From the NCBI RefSeq assembly GCF_005434965.1, contig NZ_SKCI01000001.1, positions 124,001 through 188,000 of the forward strand: a stretch of 64,000 bases of DNA, written 5' to 3'. The DNA comes from Marimonas lutisalis. GTDB lineage: Bacteria; Pseudomonadota; Alphaproteobacteria; Rhodobacterales; Rhodobacteraceae. The notes below the pieces were generated by a model. The model ran no database searches. It worked only from the letters and a program-made list of their open reading frames with translations, and was not told the DNA's origin. Both the position numbers and the translations under genes were made by a program. Positions 23,095-32,192 of this stretch are shown here, in pieces. Numbering within the stretch: position 1 is the stretch's first letter; every line of letters begins with the position of its first letter.

Positions 23095-24296
23095 AGGAAG
23101 CTTAACCCTGCGCCGCGTTCGGCAAGGCCGAGGTGATCGGCCAGGCTGGCGCCGATATCGGCAAAGCCGACATGGCCCAGGCTGCCCGTGCCGCGCCCGG
23201 CGATCAGCACGGGCGCGCGTTCGCGGGTGTGGTCGGTGCCCACCCAGGTGGGATCGTTGCCGTGATCGGCGGTGATGAGCATCATGTCGCCGGTGCGCAG
23301 GCGCGGCAGCAGGCGGGCGATTTCGCCGTCGAACCATTCCAGCGCGCGCGCATAGCCGGCCACGTCGCGGCGGTGGCCGAAATTGGTATCGAATTCGACG
23401 AAATTGGCGAAGGTGAGCGACCCGTCGGCGGCGCTGTCGATGTGGTTCGCGAGGCAGTCCATCAGCTCGGCATCGGTGCCCTTGCAGCTGCTGCCCACCC
23501 CGCGCATCGAGAAGATATCGCCGATCTTGCCCACGGCGTGGGTGTCGCGCCCCGCCGCCTGCGCCCAGTCAAGGAGCGTGGGCGCGGGCGGCGCGATAGC
23601 GAAATCGCGGCGGTATTTCGTGCGGGTGAACTGGCCGGGCTGGCCCACGAAGGGGCGGGCGATGACGCGGCCCAGTTTCAGCGCGTGAAACTGCGGCGCG
23701 ACGGTTTCACAGAGCTGCAGGAGCCTGTCGCGGCCGAAGGTTTCTTCGTGCGCGGCGATCTGGAGCACGCTGTCGACCGAGGTGTAGACGATGGGCCAGC
23801 CGGTTTTCATGTGCTCGGCGCCGAAACGCGCAATCACCTCGGTGCCCGAGGCGTGGGCGTTGCAGAGCGTGCCATCGGTGCCCGCCGCCTGCCGGATGAG
23901 GGCGAGCAAATCATCGGGGATGGCGGGCTGCGTGTCGGGGAAATAGTGCCAGTCCCAGGGCACCGGGACGCCGGCGATTTCCCAGTGGCCCGAGGGCGTG
24001 TCCTTGCCGCGGCTGGCCTCAGTCGCTGCGCCCCAGAGGCCGGTGGTGGCGGGTGGCAGGCCGGAGTCGAGGCCGGAGGCGAGTTTCACGGCTTCGCCCA
24101 GGCCGAGCGCGGCGAGGGTGGGGATGTGGAGCGGGCCCGCGCGGCCCGTGTCGGCCCTGCCGCGCGCGCAGGCCTGCGCGATGTGGCCCACGGTGCAGGC
24201 CCCGGTATCGGGGGTGGAATTGTTGAAATACTGCGCCGCGTCCGGCGCGCCGCCGATGCCCACGGAATCCATCACGATCAGGAAGGCGCGCGGCAT
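23091..24296 (-). CDS. deoB: Phosphopentomutase
   Basis: A 401-residue alkaline-phosphatase-superfamily enzyme that interconverts (deoxy)ribose 1-phosphate and 5-phosphate. Visible motifs are VMDSVGIGGAPDA at the N-terminus (metal Asp), KDTPSGHWEIAG near residue 95 with the catalytic Thr, and ITADHGNDPTW near residue 340. Its ATG overlaps the deoA stop by one base. It channels sugar phosphates from the phosphorylase step into central metabolism. Confidence 0.96.
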   Translation of the reverse strand: MPRAFLIVMDSVGIGGAPDAAQYFNNSTPDTGACTVGHIAQACARGRADTGRAGPLHIPTLAALGLGEAVKLASGLDSGLPPATTGLWGAATEASRGKDTPSGHWEIAGVPVPWDWHYFPDTQPAIPDDLLALIRQAAGTDGTLCNAHASGTEVIARFGAEHMKTGWPIVYTSVDSVLQIAAHEETFGRDRLLQLCETVAPQFHALKLGRVIARPFVGQPGQFTRTKYRRDFAIAPPAPTLLDWAQAAGRDTHAVGKIGDIFSMRGVGSSCKGTDAELMDCLANHIDSAADGSLTFANFVEFDTNFGHRRDVAGYARALEWFDGEIARLLPRLRTGDMMLITADHGNDPTWVGTDHTRERAPVLIAGRGTGSLGHVGFADIGASLADHLGLAERGAGLSFL

Positions 24297-25600
24297 CAGC
24301 CGATCCTTTCGTGGATGAGCGGCGGGGTTTCGGGGGCCGCGGAGCCGATGGTGATGGCGGCGAGAAGTTCGGCCTCGGCCCGGGCGGCGGCGTCTTCGCG
24401 CGCCGCGTGGATGCGGGCGAGGGGCTGGCCCCTGGCCAGTTTCGTGCCGAGCGGCAGCAGGTCCGAGAGGCCCACCGAAGGGTCGATCACGTCGGTTTCC
24501 ACCTGCCGCCCACCGCCGAGGCCCACGACGGCGAGGCCAAGCGCCTCGCCGTCATAAGCGGTGATGTGGCCCGCGCGGGGGGCTGTGACTTCGCGGATCA
24601 CGGTGGCCTCGGGCAGGAAGCGGGACCAGTTTTCGACAAAGCCGAGCGGGCCGCCCTGGGCCGCGACCATGCGGCCGAAGGCCTCGGCCGCGCGGCCGTC
24701 GCGGATGCTGGCGGCGATGGCGTTGGCGCCGTTCTCGACGTCATCGGCCAGCCCGGCATTGGCCAGCAAAACGCCGCCCAATGCCGCGCAGAGCTGCACC
24801 AGCGGGCCGCTACCGCCGCCGGTCAGCGTGCGCATCACCTCGGCCACTTCGAGCGCGTTGCCGAGCGAGGGGACAAGCGGCTGGTTCATGTCCGAGATGA
24901 TTGCGGTGGTAGGGCAGCCCGCGGCATTGGCGGTGTCCACCAGCGACGTGGCCAGCGCGCGGGCGTCCTCGGGCGTTTTCATGAAGGCACCCGAGCCGAC
25001 CTTGACGTCGAGCACCAGCCCTTCGAGCCCGGCGGCGAGTTTCTTGGACAGAATCGAGGCGGTGATGAGATCAAGGCTTTCGACCGTGGCGGTCACGTCG
25101 CGGATGGCATAGAGGCGCTTGTCGGCCGGCGCGATATGGGCCGAGGCCGAAACAATGGCGGCGCCGGCATCCGAGACCACGCGGCGAAAGCGCGCCTCTT
25201 CAAGATCGGTGGTGAAGCCGGGGATCGCTTCGAGCTTGTCGAGCGTGCCGCCGGTATGGCCCAGCCCCCGGCCCGAGATCATCGGCACATAGGCGCCGCA
25301 GACCGCGAGCGCCGGGGCCAGAAGGAGCGAGACGCAATCGCCCACGCCGCCGGTGGAATGCTTGTCGAGCACGGGTTTGTCGAGAGACCAGCCCAGCACG
25401 TCGCCGCTGTCGCGCATCGCCAGCGTGAGCGCGACGCGGCCTTCCTCGTCGAGGCCGTTCAGGAGTGCGGCCATGGCAAACGCCCCGGCCTGCGCGTCTG
25501 ATACACCATGATCGGCCAGCCCCCGGGCGAACCATTGCAGTTCGTCCCGGGTGGGCGTTTCACGGTCGCGCAGCTTGGCGATGATGCGCCGCGCGTCCAT
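24296..25600 (-). CDS. deoA: Thymidine phosphorylase
   Basis: A 434-residue pyrimidine-nucleoside phosphorylase. Signature stretches are KHSTGGVGDCVSLLLAPALA near residue 79 (phosphate binding), MISGRGLGHTGGTLDKLEAIPGF near 108, and LDVKVGSGAFMKTP near 190. It splits thymidine or deoxyuridine into base plus deoxyribose 1-phosphate. It overlaps cdd by one base (TGATG) and deoB by one base, so coupled translation is expected. Confidence 0.96.
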   Translation of the reverse strand: MDARRIIAKLRDRETPTRDELQWFARGLADHGVSDAQAGAFAMAALLNGLDEEGRVALTLAMRDSGDVLGWSLDKPVLDKHSTGGVGDCVSLLLAPALAVCGAYVPMISGRGLGHTGGTLDKLEAIPGFTTDLEEARFRRVVSDAGAAIVSASAHIAPADKRLYAIRDVTATVESLDLITASILSKKLAAGLEGLVLDVKVGSGAFMKTPEDARALATSLVDTANAAGCPTTAIISDMNQPLVPSLGNALEVAEVMRTLTGGGSGPLVQLCAALGGVLLANAGLADDVENGANAIAASIRDGRAAEAFGRMVAAQGGPLGFVENWSRFLPEATVIREVTAPRAGHITAYDGEALGLAVVGLGGGRQVETDVIDPSVGLSDLLPLGTKLARGQPLARIHAAREDAAARAEAELLAAITIGSAAPETPPLIHERIG

Positions 25601-25995
25601 CAGCGGTCCATGTGGCTCTGATCGAAGGCGGCGGGCAACAGATCGCCGATGGTGACGGTCATGCTATCGCCGCTGGTGGTGGTCATGGTGACAGGCACGT
25701 CATGGCGGGCGAATTCGGCCAGTTTCTGGCGGCAGCCGCCGCAGGGCGACACGGGGTGCGGGGCATCGGCGATGACCAGCGCCTCGGTCAGCTCGGTTTC
25801 GCCGGCGGCGATCAGTGCGGCGATCGCGCCGGCCTCGGCGCAGGTGCCTTCGGGATAGGAGACGTTTTCGACGTTGCAGCCGGCATAGACCGTGCCCGAG
25901 GCGCCCCGCACCGCCGCGCCGACCTTGAAATGCGAATAGGGGGCATAGGCGTTTTCGCGCACTTCGCGCGCGGCATGAAGAAGATCGTCGCTCAT
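25600..25995 (-). CDS. cdd: Cytidine deaminase
   Basis: A 131-residue small homotetramer-type cytidine deaminase. It starts at ATG 25995 (MSDDLLHAAREVRENAYAPY). The zinc site is CAEAGAI (Cys and catalytic Glu, near residue 53) plus PCGGCRQ (near 86), and GCNVENVSY precedes it. It converts cytidine or deoxycytidine to uridine forms for the phosphorylase next door. Its ATG overlaps the cupin gene stop by 4 bp. Confidence 0.96.
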   Translation of the reverse strand: MSDDLLHAAREVRENAYAPYSHFKVGAAVRGASGTVYAGCNVENVSYPEGTCAEAGAIAALIAAGETELTEALVIADAPHPVSPCGGCRQKLAEFARHDVPVTMTTTSGDSMTVTIGDLLPAAFDQSHMDR

Positions 25996-27080
25996 TCGTC
26001 TACCTGTGTTTTGAATTCGCCGGGCAGCGCGACCTGAAGCAGTTCCAGATCGTCCGAGGGGGCGGAGAGGCGCGTTTTCATCCCCGGCGGGATAACGAAG
26101 GCATCGCCCTGTTGCAATTGATGCGGGTCGCGGCCTTCGCCCTCCAGCGTGACGGTGCCGGACATCACGTAGGTGAAGTGAATGTCTGCATCGTGGCTGG
26201 TCCAGTGCGGATCGCCCGCGCCGGGGCGCAGCACCCAGACGCCGGCCACGTTGCGGGTGTTTTCGGCAATGGTGGTGTCGCGGGCAATGAAGCCGGGCAG
26301 GGGGGCGGGGCCCCACTCGGCCTCCTTGCCGATGTTGTGGACGAATTTCTGGCCATCCCATTCGCGCTCGGGGCGATAGTCGGGGGTGGGCAGAGTCATC
26401 TCGTGGTCGATCTCGGTGATGTGCTCGGCAGGCACGCCGATCTCGATCACCTGCAGGTTTTCGCTGGCCTCCATCACCCGGTGTCGGATCTCGGGCGGCT
26501 GGATGAAGCAATCGCCGGCATAAAGGCGGCGCATGCCACCCTGGTCTTCGTAGAGCACGTCAACCCAGCCGGAGACGCAGAAGATGAGCTGAAAGCCGAC
26601 CTTGTGATAATGCACCATGTCGGGCACCGGGCCGGCATCGGGAATGCGGATATGCGAGGCGATGATCGACCCGCCGAGCCGGTCGGGAATAAGGTCGCGG
26701 TACTGCATGCCGGCGCGGCCGATGATCCAGGGAGCTTCATCGGCAAGGCGGCGCACGACGAAGGAATGCAGCGTGGCAGGCACGACGAGCGGCGGGTTCA
26801 GCTCCTCGATCTCGATCCTGGTGCCGTTGGGCGCGGTCAGGCTGCGCTGACCATCGGCGAATCCCCCGGGATCGTCGGTAAGGATGCGGATCGTGCCGGG
26901 GGCTTCGGGCGCGTCTTTTTCGATGCGCAGGCGCAGCCCGTGGCCGGAAAACACCGCGATGCGCGGGGAATCGGCGGGATAGATCATGTCCATCCGCATG
27001 CCCAAGGTTTTGGTATAAAAGGGAATATCGTCGCGGACATCCTGCGTTGGCAGGCGAATTTCGGCGCGTGTTTCTGTCAT
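25992..27080 (-). CDS. VOC-like plus double-cupin fusion protein, first gene of the nucleoside operon
   Basis: A 362-residue protein starting at ATG 27080 (MTETRAEIRLPTQDV), behind AGAGGGTG. Residues 1-95 look like a vicinal-oxygen-chelate (glyoxalase) domain (DIPFYTKTLGMRMDMIYP near residue 18). Residues about 100-235 are a first cupin (VPDMVHYHKVGFQLIFCVSGWVDVLYEDQGG, a His-rich motif). Residues about 250-355 are a second cupin (WTSHDADIHFTYVMSGTVTLEGEG). Both cupins keep possible metal His residues. I do not know its reaction. Its 4-bp overlap with cdd ties it to nucleoside use, perhaps as a sugar or base-modifying step or a sensor-like protein. Confidence 0.78.
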   Translation of the reverse strand: MTETRAEIRLPTQDVRDDIPFYTKTLGMRMDMIYPADSPRIAVFSGHGLRLRIEKDAPEAPGTIRILTDDPGGFADGQRSLTAPNGTRIEIEELNPPLVVPATLHSFVVRRLADEAPWIIGRAGMQYRDLIPDRLGGSIIASHIRIPDAGPVPDMVHYHKVGFQLIFCVSGWVDVLYEDQGGMRRLYAGDCFIQPPEIRHRVMEASENLQVIEIGVPAEHITEIDHEMTLPTPDYRPEREWDGQKFVHNIGKEAEWGPAPLPGFIARDTTIAENTRNVAGVWVLRPGAGDPHWTSHDADIHFTYVMSGTVTLEGEGRDPHQLQQGDAFVIPPGMKTRLSAPSDDLELLQVALPGEFKTQVDE

Positions 27081-27183
27081 CGTGTCACCCTCTTGGGCGC
27101 CAAGTCTGGGCCGGGTTTTACCCAATTGCAAGACGGCGGTGAGGGTGTTGGAATGAAACAGGCGCTTTCCAGCGTCGAAGAAG

Positions 27184-27201
27184 TAGTTTAATACTAAACT
27201 A
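27184..27201. promoter_or_regulatory. Perfect 18-bp palindromic operator candidate before maeB
   Basis: TAGTTTA-ATAC-TAAACTA with 7-bp perfect arms, 24 bp before the maeB start and 104 bp before the divergent cupin gene start. AT-rich symmetric sites of this type are usual for dimeric winged-helix repressors. The cognate regulator is not in the window. Confidence 0.6.
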
Positions 27202-27224
27202 ATGCCGAAACCGCGAGGCCACAC

Positions 27225-29504
27225 ATGTCGTCCGACCCCAAGGAAACCCTGCGCCAGGCGGCGCTGTTCTATCACGAGCACCCCAAGCCCGGGAAGCTGG
27301 AGATCCGGGCGACGAAGCCGCTGGCCAACGGGCGCGACCTGGCCCGTGCCTATTCCCCGGGCGTGGCCGAGGCGAGCCTGGAGATCGGGCGCGATCCGGC
27401 CAATGCGGCGCGCTATACCGCGCGCGGCAACCTGGTGGCGGTGGTCTCGAACGGCTCGGCGGTGCTGGGGCTGGGCAATATCGGGGCGCTGGCCAGCAAA
27501 CCGGTGATGGAGGGCAAGGCGGTTCTGTTCAAGAATTTCGCCGGGATCGATTGTTTCGACATCGAGGTGAACGAGCCCGACCCCGAGCGCCTGGCCGATA
27601 TCGTCTGCGCGCTGGAGCCGACATTCGGCGCGATCAACCTGGAAGATATCAAGGCGCCGGATTGCTTCATCGTCGAAAAACTGTGCCGCGAGCGGATGAA
27701 CATCCCCGTCTTTCACGACGACCAGCATGGCACCGCAATCGTGGTGGGCGCGGCGGCGACCAACGCGCTGCACGTGGCGGGCAAGCGGTTCGAGGAGATC
27801 AAGATCGTGTCCACCGGAGGGGGCGCTGCGGGGATTGCCTGTCTGAACATGCTGCTGAAGCTGGGGGTGAAGCGCGAAAACGTCTGGCTGTGCGACATTC
27901 ACGGGCTGGTCTACGATGGCCGCGACGTGGACATGAACCCGCAGAAGGCGGCCTATGCGCAGAAGAGCGATCTGCGCACGCTCGATGAGGTGATCACGGG
28001 GGCGGACCTGTTCCTGGGCCTGTCGGGGCCGGGGGTTCTGACGCCCGCGATGGTGGCGAAGATGACTCCGCAGCCGATTGTCTTTGCGCTGGCCAACCCC
28101 ACGCCCGAGATCCTGCCGGAAGAGGTGAAATCGGTGGCGCCGGATGCGATCATCGCCACCGGGCGCAGCGATTTTCCCAACCAGGTCAACAACGTGCTGT
28201 GTTTCCCGTTCATCTTTCGCGGCGCGCTGGACGTGGGCGCGACCGAGATCAACGACGAGATGCAGCTGGCCTGTATCGAAGGGATCGCGGCGCTGGCGCG
28301 CGCGACGACCAGCGCCGAGGCGGCAGCGGCCTATAAGGGCGAGCATCTGACCTTTGGCGCCGAGTACCTGATCCCCAAGCCGTTCGATCCGCGCCTGGTG
28401 GGCGTAGTTTCAAGCGCGGTGGCGAAGGCCGCGATGGAAAGCGGCGTGGCGACCCGGCCGATTGCCGATTTCGACGAATACCGCGAATGCCTGAACCAGT
28501 CTGTTTTCAAGTCCGCGCTGCTGATGCGGCCGGTTTTCGATGCCGCGCGCACCGCCAGCCGCAAGATCGTGTTCGCCGAGGGCGAGGACGAGCGCGTGCT
28601 GCGCGCCGCGCAGGCGATCCTGGAGGAAACCACCGAAACGCCCATCCTGATCGGTCGGCCCGAGGTGATCGAGCGGCGCTGCGAGCGCGCCGGGCTGGCG
28701 ATCCGGCCGGGGCGCGACGTGGCGATCGTGAACCCGGAAAACGACCCGCGCTATCGCGATTATTGGGGCAGCTATCACACCCTGATGGCGCGACGGGGCG
28801 TGACGCCGGATATCGCGCGGGCGATCATGCGCACCAACACCACCGCCATCGGCGCGGTGATGGTGCATCGCGGCGAGGCCGACAGCCTGATCTGCGGCAC
28901 GTTCGGCGAATATCGCTGGCACCTGAACTACGTGTCCCAGGTTCTGGCGCAGGGTGGCCTGCGCCCGCATGGCGCGCTGAGCATGATGATCCTGGAGGAC
29001 GGGCCGCTCTTCATCGCAGACACGCATGTCTATTCCCTGCCCACGCCCGAGCAACTGGCCGAGATCGCGATTGGTGCGGCGCGGCATGTGCGGCGCTTCG
29101 GGATCGAGCCGAAGCTGGCGCTGTGTTCGCAATCGCAGTTCGGTAACCAGGCCGAGGGCTCGGGGCAGAGGCTGCGCGCGGCGCTGGAGATCCTGGACAG
29201 CGCGCCGCGCGATTTCGCCTATGAGGGCGAGATGAACGTGGATGCGGCGCTGGACCCGGAGCTGCGCGAGCGGCTGTTGCCCGGCGGGCGTCTGGAGGGG
29301 GCGGCCAACGTGCTGATCTTCGGCCATGCCGATGCGGCCTCGGCCACGCGCAACATCCTGAAGATGAAAGCCGGGGGTCTTGAAGTGGGGCCGATCCTGA
29401 TGGGCATGGGCAACCGCGCCCATATCGTAACGCCGTCGATCACGCCGCGCGGGTTGCTGAACATGGCTGCGGTCGCGGGCACGCCGGTGGAGCATTACGG
29501 GTAA
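27225..29504 (+). CDS. maeB: NADP-dependent malic enzyme with phosphotransacetylase-like domain
   Basis: A 759-residue MaeB-type enzyme that decarboxylates malate to pyruvate with NADP. Residues 1-430 form the malic enzyme core: Tyr in [14 protein letters not shown] near residue 45, metal-binding [13 protein letters not shown] near residue 165, and the dinucleotide site [15 protein letters not shown] near residue 199. Residues about 440-759 are a phosphotransacetylase-like domain ([19 protein letters not shown]), which in this family acts as an acetyl-CoA sensor. It supplies NADPH and pyruvate during growth on acetate or C4 acids. Confidence 0.96.
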   Translation: MSSDPKETLRQAALFYHEHPKPGKLEIRATKPLANGRDLARAYSPGVAEASLEIGRDPANAARYTARGNLVAVVSNGSAVLGLGNIGALASKPVMEGKAVLFKNFAGIDCFDIEVNEPDPERLADIVCALEPTFGAINLEDIKAPDCFIVEKLCRERMNIPVFHDDQHGTAIVVGAAATNALHVAGKRFEEIKIVSTGGGAAGIACLNMLLKLGVKRENVWLCDIHGLVYDGRDVDMNPQKAAYAQKSDLRTLDEVITGADLFLGLSGPGVLTPAMVAKMTPQPIVFALANPTPEILPEEVKSVAPDAIIATGRSDFPNQVNNVLCFPFIFRGALDVGATEINDEMQLACIEGIAALARATTSAEAAAAYKGEHLTFGAEYLIPKPFDPRLVGVVSSAVAKAAMESGVATRPIADFDEYRECLNQSVFKSALLMRPVFDAARTASRKIVFAEGEDERVLRAAQAILEETTETPILIGRPEVIERRCERAGLAIRPGRDVAIVNPENDPRYRDYWGSYHTLMARRGVTPDIARAIMRTNTTAIGAVMVHRGEADSLICGTFGEYRWHLNYVSQVLAQGGLRPHGALSMMILEDGPLFIADTHVYSLPTPEQLAEIAIGAARHVRRFGIEPKLALCSQSQFGNQAEGSGQRLRAALEILDSAPRDFAYEGEMNVDAALDPELRERLLPGGRLEGAANVLIFGHADAASATRNILKMKAGGLEVGPILMGMGNRAHIVTPSITPRGLLNMAAVAGTPVEHYG

Positions 29505-29511
29505 GGCAAGA

Positions 29512-29925
29512 TCAGAGTGGGGTAAGCGTGCCGCGAATGATGTCCTTGCGGCCGCTCCGCCGGATGTCGGTCACCTGAACCTGGTTGCCGGTGATCCAGT
29601 CGATGCGCTTGCAGTCGTTGTCCTTGGGTGTCTCGCCATCGAAAATGCAAAGCGTCTGACCGCGCACCTGCCAATTTTGGGAAGAGTCAAAGAAGCGTGA
29701 TGGTTTGCCATCTGCCGTGGCCGACATCCTGGCGATGCCGTTCGGCTGCAACGCGGCAAAAAATACGACACCGGGCATTTCCGCCGCTTCCGGGGGCGCG
29801 AAGCTAAGTATTTGGCCCGAAAGGCGGGCGTGCAGGGTCTTGCCCGTCAGAACCTCGGCACCTTCGGGCCGGGGCATGCAAGCAGACAGGGTAAAGATGG
29901 CGAGGGCCGGAATTCCAAGGCGCAT
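29512..29925 (-). CDS. Hypothetical lipoprotein
   Basis: A 137-residue protein starting at ATG 29925, behind AGAAGG. The N-terminus MRLGIPALAIFTLSACMPRP is a lipoprotein signal with lipobox L-S-A-C (Cys at residue 16). The mature part contains two further Cys (LCIFDGETPKDNDCKRIDW near residue 97) and beta-rich repeats around WQVRGQTLCIFDG, which recalls small periplasmic proteins that follow a heme- or metal-related fold. No family is recognised with confidence. It converges with maeB with only a 7-bp gap. Confidence 0.75.
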   Translation of the reverse strand: MRLGIPALAIFTLSACMPRPEGAEVLTGKTLHARLSGQILSFAPPEAAEMPGVVFFAALQPNGIARMSATADGKPSRFFDSSQNWQVRGQTLCIFDGETPKDNDCKRIDWITGNQVQVTDIRRSGRKDIIRGTLTPL

Positions 29926-30022
29926 GGTATCTACCTTCTCAGGGAAATGATTTGAAATATGCCTTAGCCTGCGAAAACAAGGTGATTCTGTCAAAAAGCC
30001 GGAGGTTGAATCTCGCGCGGGA

Positions 30023-30111
30023 TTTGCAAATTCCCCGGATTTGAAAAACCGGACTGCAAAGCCGTAAACGATTTGCAAAATTAGCTGGTGGCCGATTGCA
30101 AATCATGCAAA
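30023..30111. promoter_or_regulatory. Cluster of TTTGCAAA-type half sites upstream of prpE
   Basis: TTTGCAAA occurs at 30023-30030 and 30072-30079, with near matches ACTGCAAA (30053-30060), ATTGCAAA (30095-30102) and CATGCAAA (30104-30111). As I recall, the short-chain fatty acyl-CoA regulators of alphaproteobacteria (PccR/ScfR type, RamB-like) recognise TTTGCAAA pairs. The spacings here (for example 49 and 23 bp) do not reproduce the tandem N4 spacing, so the assignment is a hypothesis. The region lies 95-180 bp before the propionyl-CoA synthetase start. Confidence 0.55.
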
Positions 30112-30205
30112 TTTTTTGCGGCCATCTGCCGCGTCTGGCGGGAACGGACTTGCCCGGACAGGCGCCGCGCGCATATGAGAGCGCCAAGCATAGGAGGAGT
30201 ATGCC

Positions 30206-32095
30206 ATGGGATACCGCGAAATCTATGACGCCTGGAAGGCCGACCCCGAAGCGTTCTGGATGGAGGCCGCAGAAGCGATTGACTGGGACAGGAAACCCAC
30301 GAAGGCGCTGACCGAGAAGGGCGACAACCTGTATGAATGGTTCGCGGATGCCGAGTGTAACACCTGCTGGAACGCGGTGGACCGGCACGTGGAGGGTGGC
30401 CGCGCCGATCAGGCGGCGATCATCTATGACAGCCCGATCACCGGCCGCAAGGAAACCATCACCTATGCCGAGCTGAAGGATCGCGTGGCGAGCCTGGCCG
30501 GGGCGCTGCGCGCCAAGGGCGTGGACAAGGGTGATCGCGTGATCATCTACATGCCGATGGTGCCGCAGGCGCTTGAGGCGATGCTGGCCTGCGGGCGCAT
30601 TGGCGCGATCCATTCGGTGGTGTTCGGCGGCTTTGCCGCGAACGAGCTGGCGGTGCGGATCGACGACGCGCAGCCTAAGGCGATCATCGCAGCCAGCTGC
30701 GGTCTGGAGCCCGGCCGGGTGGTGAAATACAAGCCGCTTCTGGACGGCGCGATTGATATCGCCAAGCACAAGCCCGAGTTCACCCTGATCCTGCAGCGCG
30801 AGGAAGAGGTCGCCGATCTGATCCCCGGCCGCGATTTCGACTGGGTCGAGGCGGTCGAAGCCGCCGAGCCCGCCGATTGCGTGCCGGTCGAGGGCAATCA
30901 CCCCTCCTATATCCTTTACACCAGTGGCACGACGGGCCAGCCCAAGGGCGTGATCCGGCACACCGCCGGGCAGCTGGTGGCGCTGAACTGGACGATGAAG
31001 AACATCTACAACGTCGACCCCGGCGAGGTGTTCTGGGCCGCGTCCGATGTGGGCTGGGTCGTCGGGCACAGCTATATCGCCTATGCGCCGCTGATCCATG
31101 GCAACACCACCATAGTGTTCGAGGGCAAGCCGGTGGGCACGCCCGATGCCGGCACCTTCTGGCGGGTGATTTCCGAGCATGACGTGAAGAGCTTTTTCAC
31201 CGCGCCGACCGCGTTCCGCGCCGTGAAGCGCGAGGACCCGAAGGGCGATTTCGTCAAGAAATATGACCTGAGCGGGCTGCGCGTGGTCTATCTGGCCGGC
31301 GAACGGGCCGACCCGGACACGATCGTCTGGGCGCAGGATCAACTGGGCGTGCCGGTGATCGACCACTGGTGGCAGACCGAAACCGGCTGGGCCATCGCCG
31401 CGAACCCGGTGGGCATCGAGCTGTTGCCGGTGAAGCTGGGCAGCCCGTCGGTGCCGATGCCGGGCTATGACGTGCAGGTGCTGGACGAGGGCGGCAACCC
31501 GATGCCGGCCGGGGAGCTGGGTGCGATCGCGGTGAAACTGCCGCTGCCGCCGGGCACGCTGCCGACGCTGTGGAACGCGCCCGAGCGGTTCCAGAAAAGT
31601 TACCTCAACACCTTCCCGGGTTACTATGAGACCGGCGATGCAGGCATGATCGACGAGGACGGATACCTTTACATCATGGCGCGTACCGATGATGTGATCA
31701 ACGTGGCCGGCCACCGCCTGTCGACCGGCGGGATGGAAGAGGTTCTGGCCAGCCATCCGGACGTGGCCGAATGCGCGGTGATCGGGGTGAGCGACCAGTT
31801 GAAAGGCCAGTTGCCGGTGGGCTTTTTGTGCCTCAACGCGGGCTGCAACCGCCCGCACGAAGAGGTCGTGGCCGAGGTGGTGAAGCTGGTGCGCGAGAAG
31901 ATCGGCCCGGTGGCGGCGTTCAAGCTGGCCGTGGTGGTGGACCGGCTGCCCAAGACGCGTTCGGGCAAGATCCTGCGCGGCACGATGGTGTCGATTGCCG
32001 ACGGGTCGGACTGGAAGATGCCAGCGACGATCGACGATCCGGCGATCCTCGACGAGATTACCGAGGCGCTGCAGACAATCGGCTACGCCAAGTGA
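30206..32095 (+). CDS. prpE: Propionyl-CoA synthetase (acyl-CoA synthetase)
   Basis: A 629-residue AMP-forming acyl-CoA synthetase. The start ATG 30206 has TAGGAGGA at 30191-30198. Motifs are the N-terminal ACS domain (EAFWMEAAEAIDWDRKP), the P-loop YTSGTTGQPKGVIRHT near residue 238, DHWWQTETGW near 392, and the C-terminal catalytic Lys in KTRSGKILRGTM near 588. The sequence fits PrpE better than acetyl-CoA synthetase (for example GYREIYDAWKADPEAFW at the N-terminus). It activates propionate to propionyl-CoA, linking to the methylmalonyl/ethylmalonyl-CoA routes. A strong terminator follows at 32101-32128. Confidence 0.9.
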   Translation: MGYREIYDAWKADPEAFWMEAAEAIDWDRKPTKALTEKGDNLYEWFADAECNTCWNAVDRHVEGGRADQAAIIYDSPITGRKETITYAELKDRVASLAGALRAKGVDKGDRVIIYMPMVPQALEAMLACGRIGAIHSVVFGGFAANELAVRIDDAQPKAIIAASCGLEPGRVVKYKPLLDGAIDIAKHKPEFTLILQREEEVADLIPGRDFDWVEAVEAAEPADCVPVEGNHPSYILYTSGTTGQPKGVIRHTAGQLVALNWTMKNIYNVDPGEVFWAASDVGWVVGHSYIAYAPLIHGNTTIVFEGKPVGTPDAGTFWRVISEHDVKSFFTAPTAFRAVKREDPKGDFVKKYDLSGLRVVYLAGERADPDTIVWAQDQLGVPVIDHWWQTETGWAIAANPVGIELLPVKLGSPSVPMPGYDVQVLDEGGNPMPAGELGAIAVKLPLPPGTLPTLWNAPERFQKSYLNTFPGYYETGDAGMIDEDGYLYIMARTDDVINVAGHRLSTGGMEEVLASHPDVAECAVIGVSDQLKGQLPVGFLCLNAGCNRPHEEVVAEVVKLVREKIGPVAAFKLAVVVDRLPKTRSGKILRGTMVSIADGSDWKMPATIDDPAILDEITEALQTIGYAK

Positions 32096-32100
32096 GTGAG

Positions 32101-32128
32101 AGGCCCGGGGCAATCCCCGGGCCTTTTT
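32101..32128 (+). terminator. Rho-independent terminator of prpE
   Basis: Perfect 10-bp arms AGGCCCGGGG and CCCCGGGCCT with a CAAT loop, then TTTT. Confidence 0.9.
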
Positions 32129-32163
32129 CGTGACGTCCTGCTTGACGGGCGCGGCGCGGCGGG

Positions 32164-32185
32164 CTCCTCTGCTACGGCAGAGGAG
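32164..32185 (+). promoter_or_regulatory. Hairpin burying the mvaA ribosome binding site
   Basis: CTCCTCTGC (32164-32172), loop TACG, GCAGAGGAG (32177-32185): a perfect 9-bp stem closed by C-G around a UACG tetraloop, an unusually stable type. The ribosome binding site AGGAGG (32181-32186) is almost entirely in the 3' arm. GGG/CCC pairing outside (32161-32163 with 32188-32190) could extend it. Confidence 0.7.
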
Positions 32186-32192
32186 GACCCCC

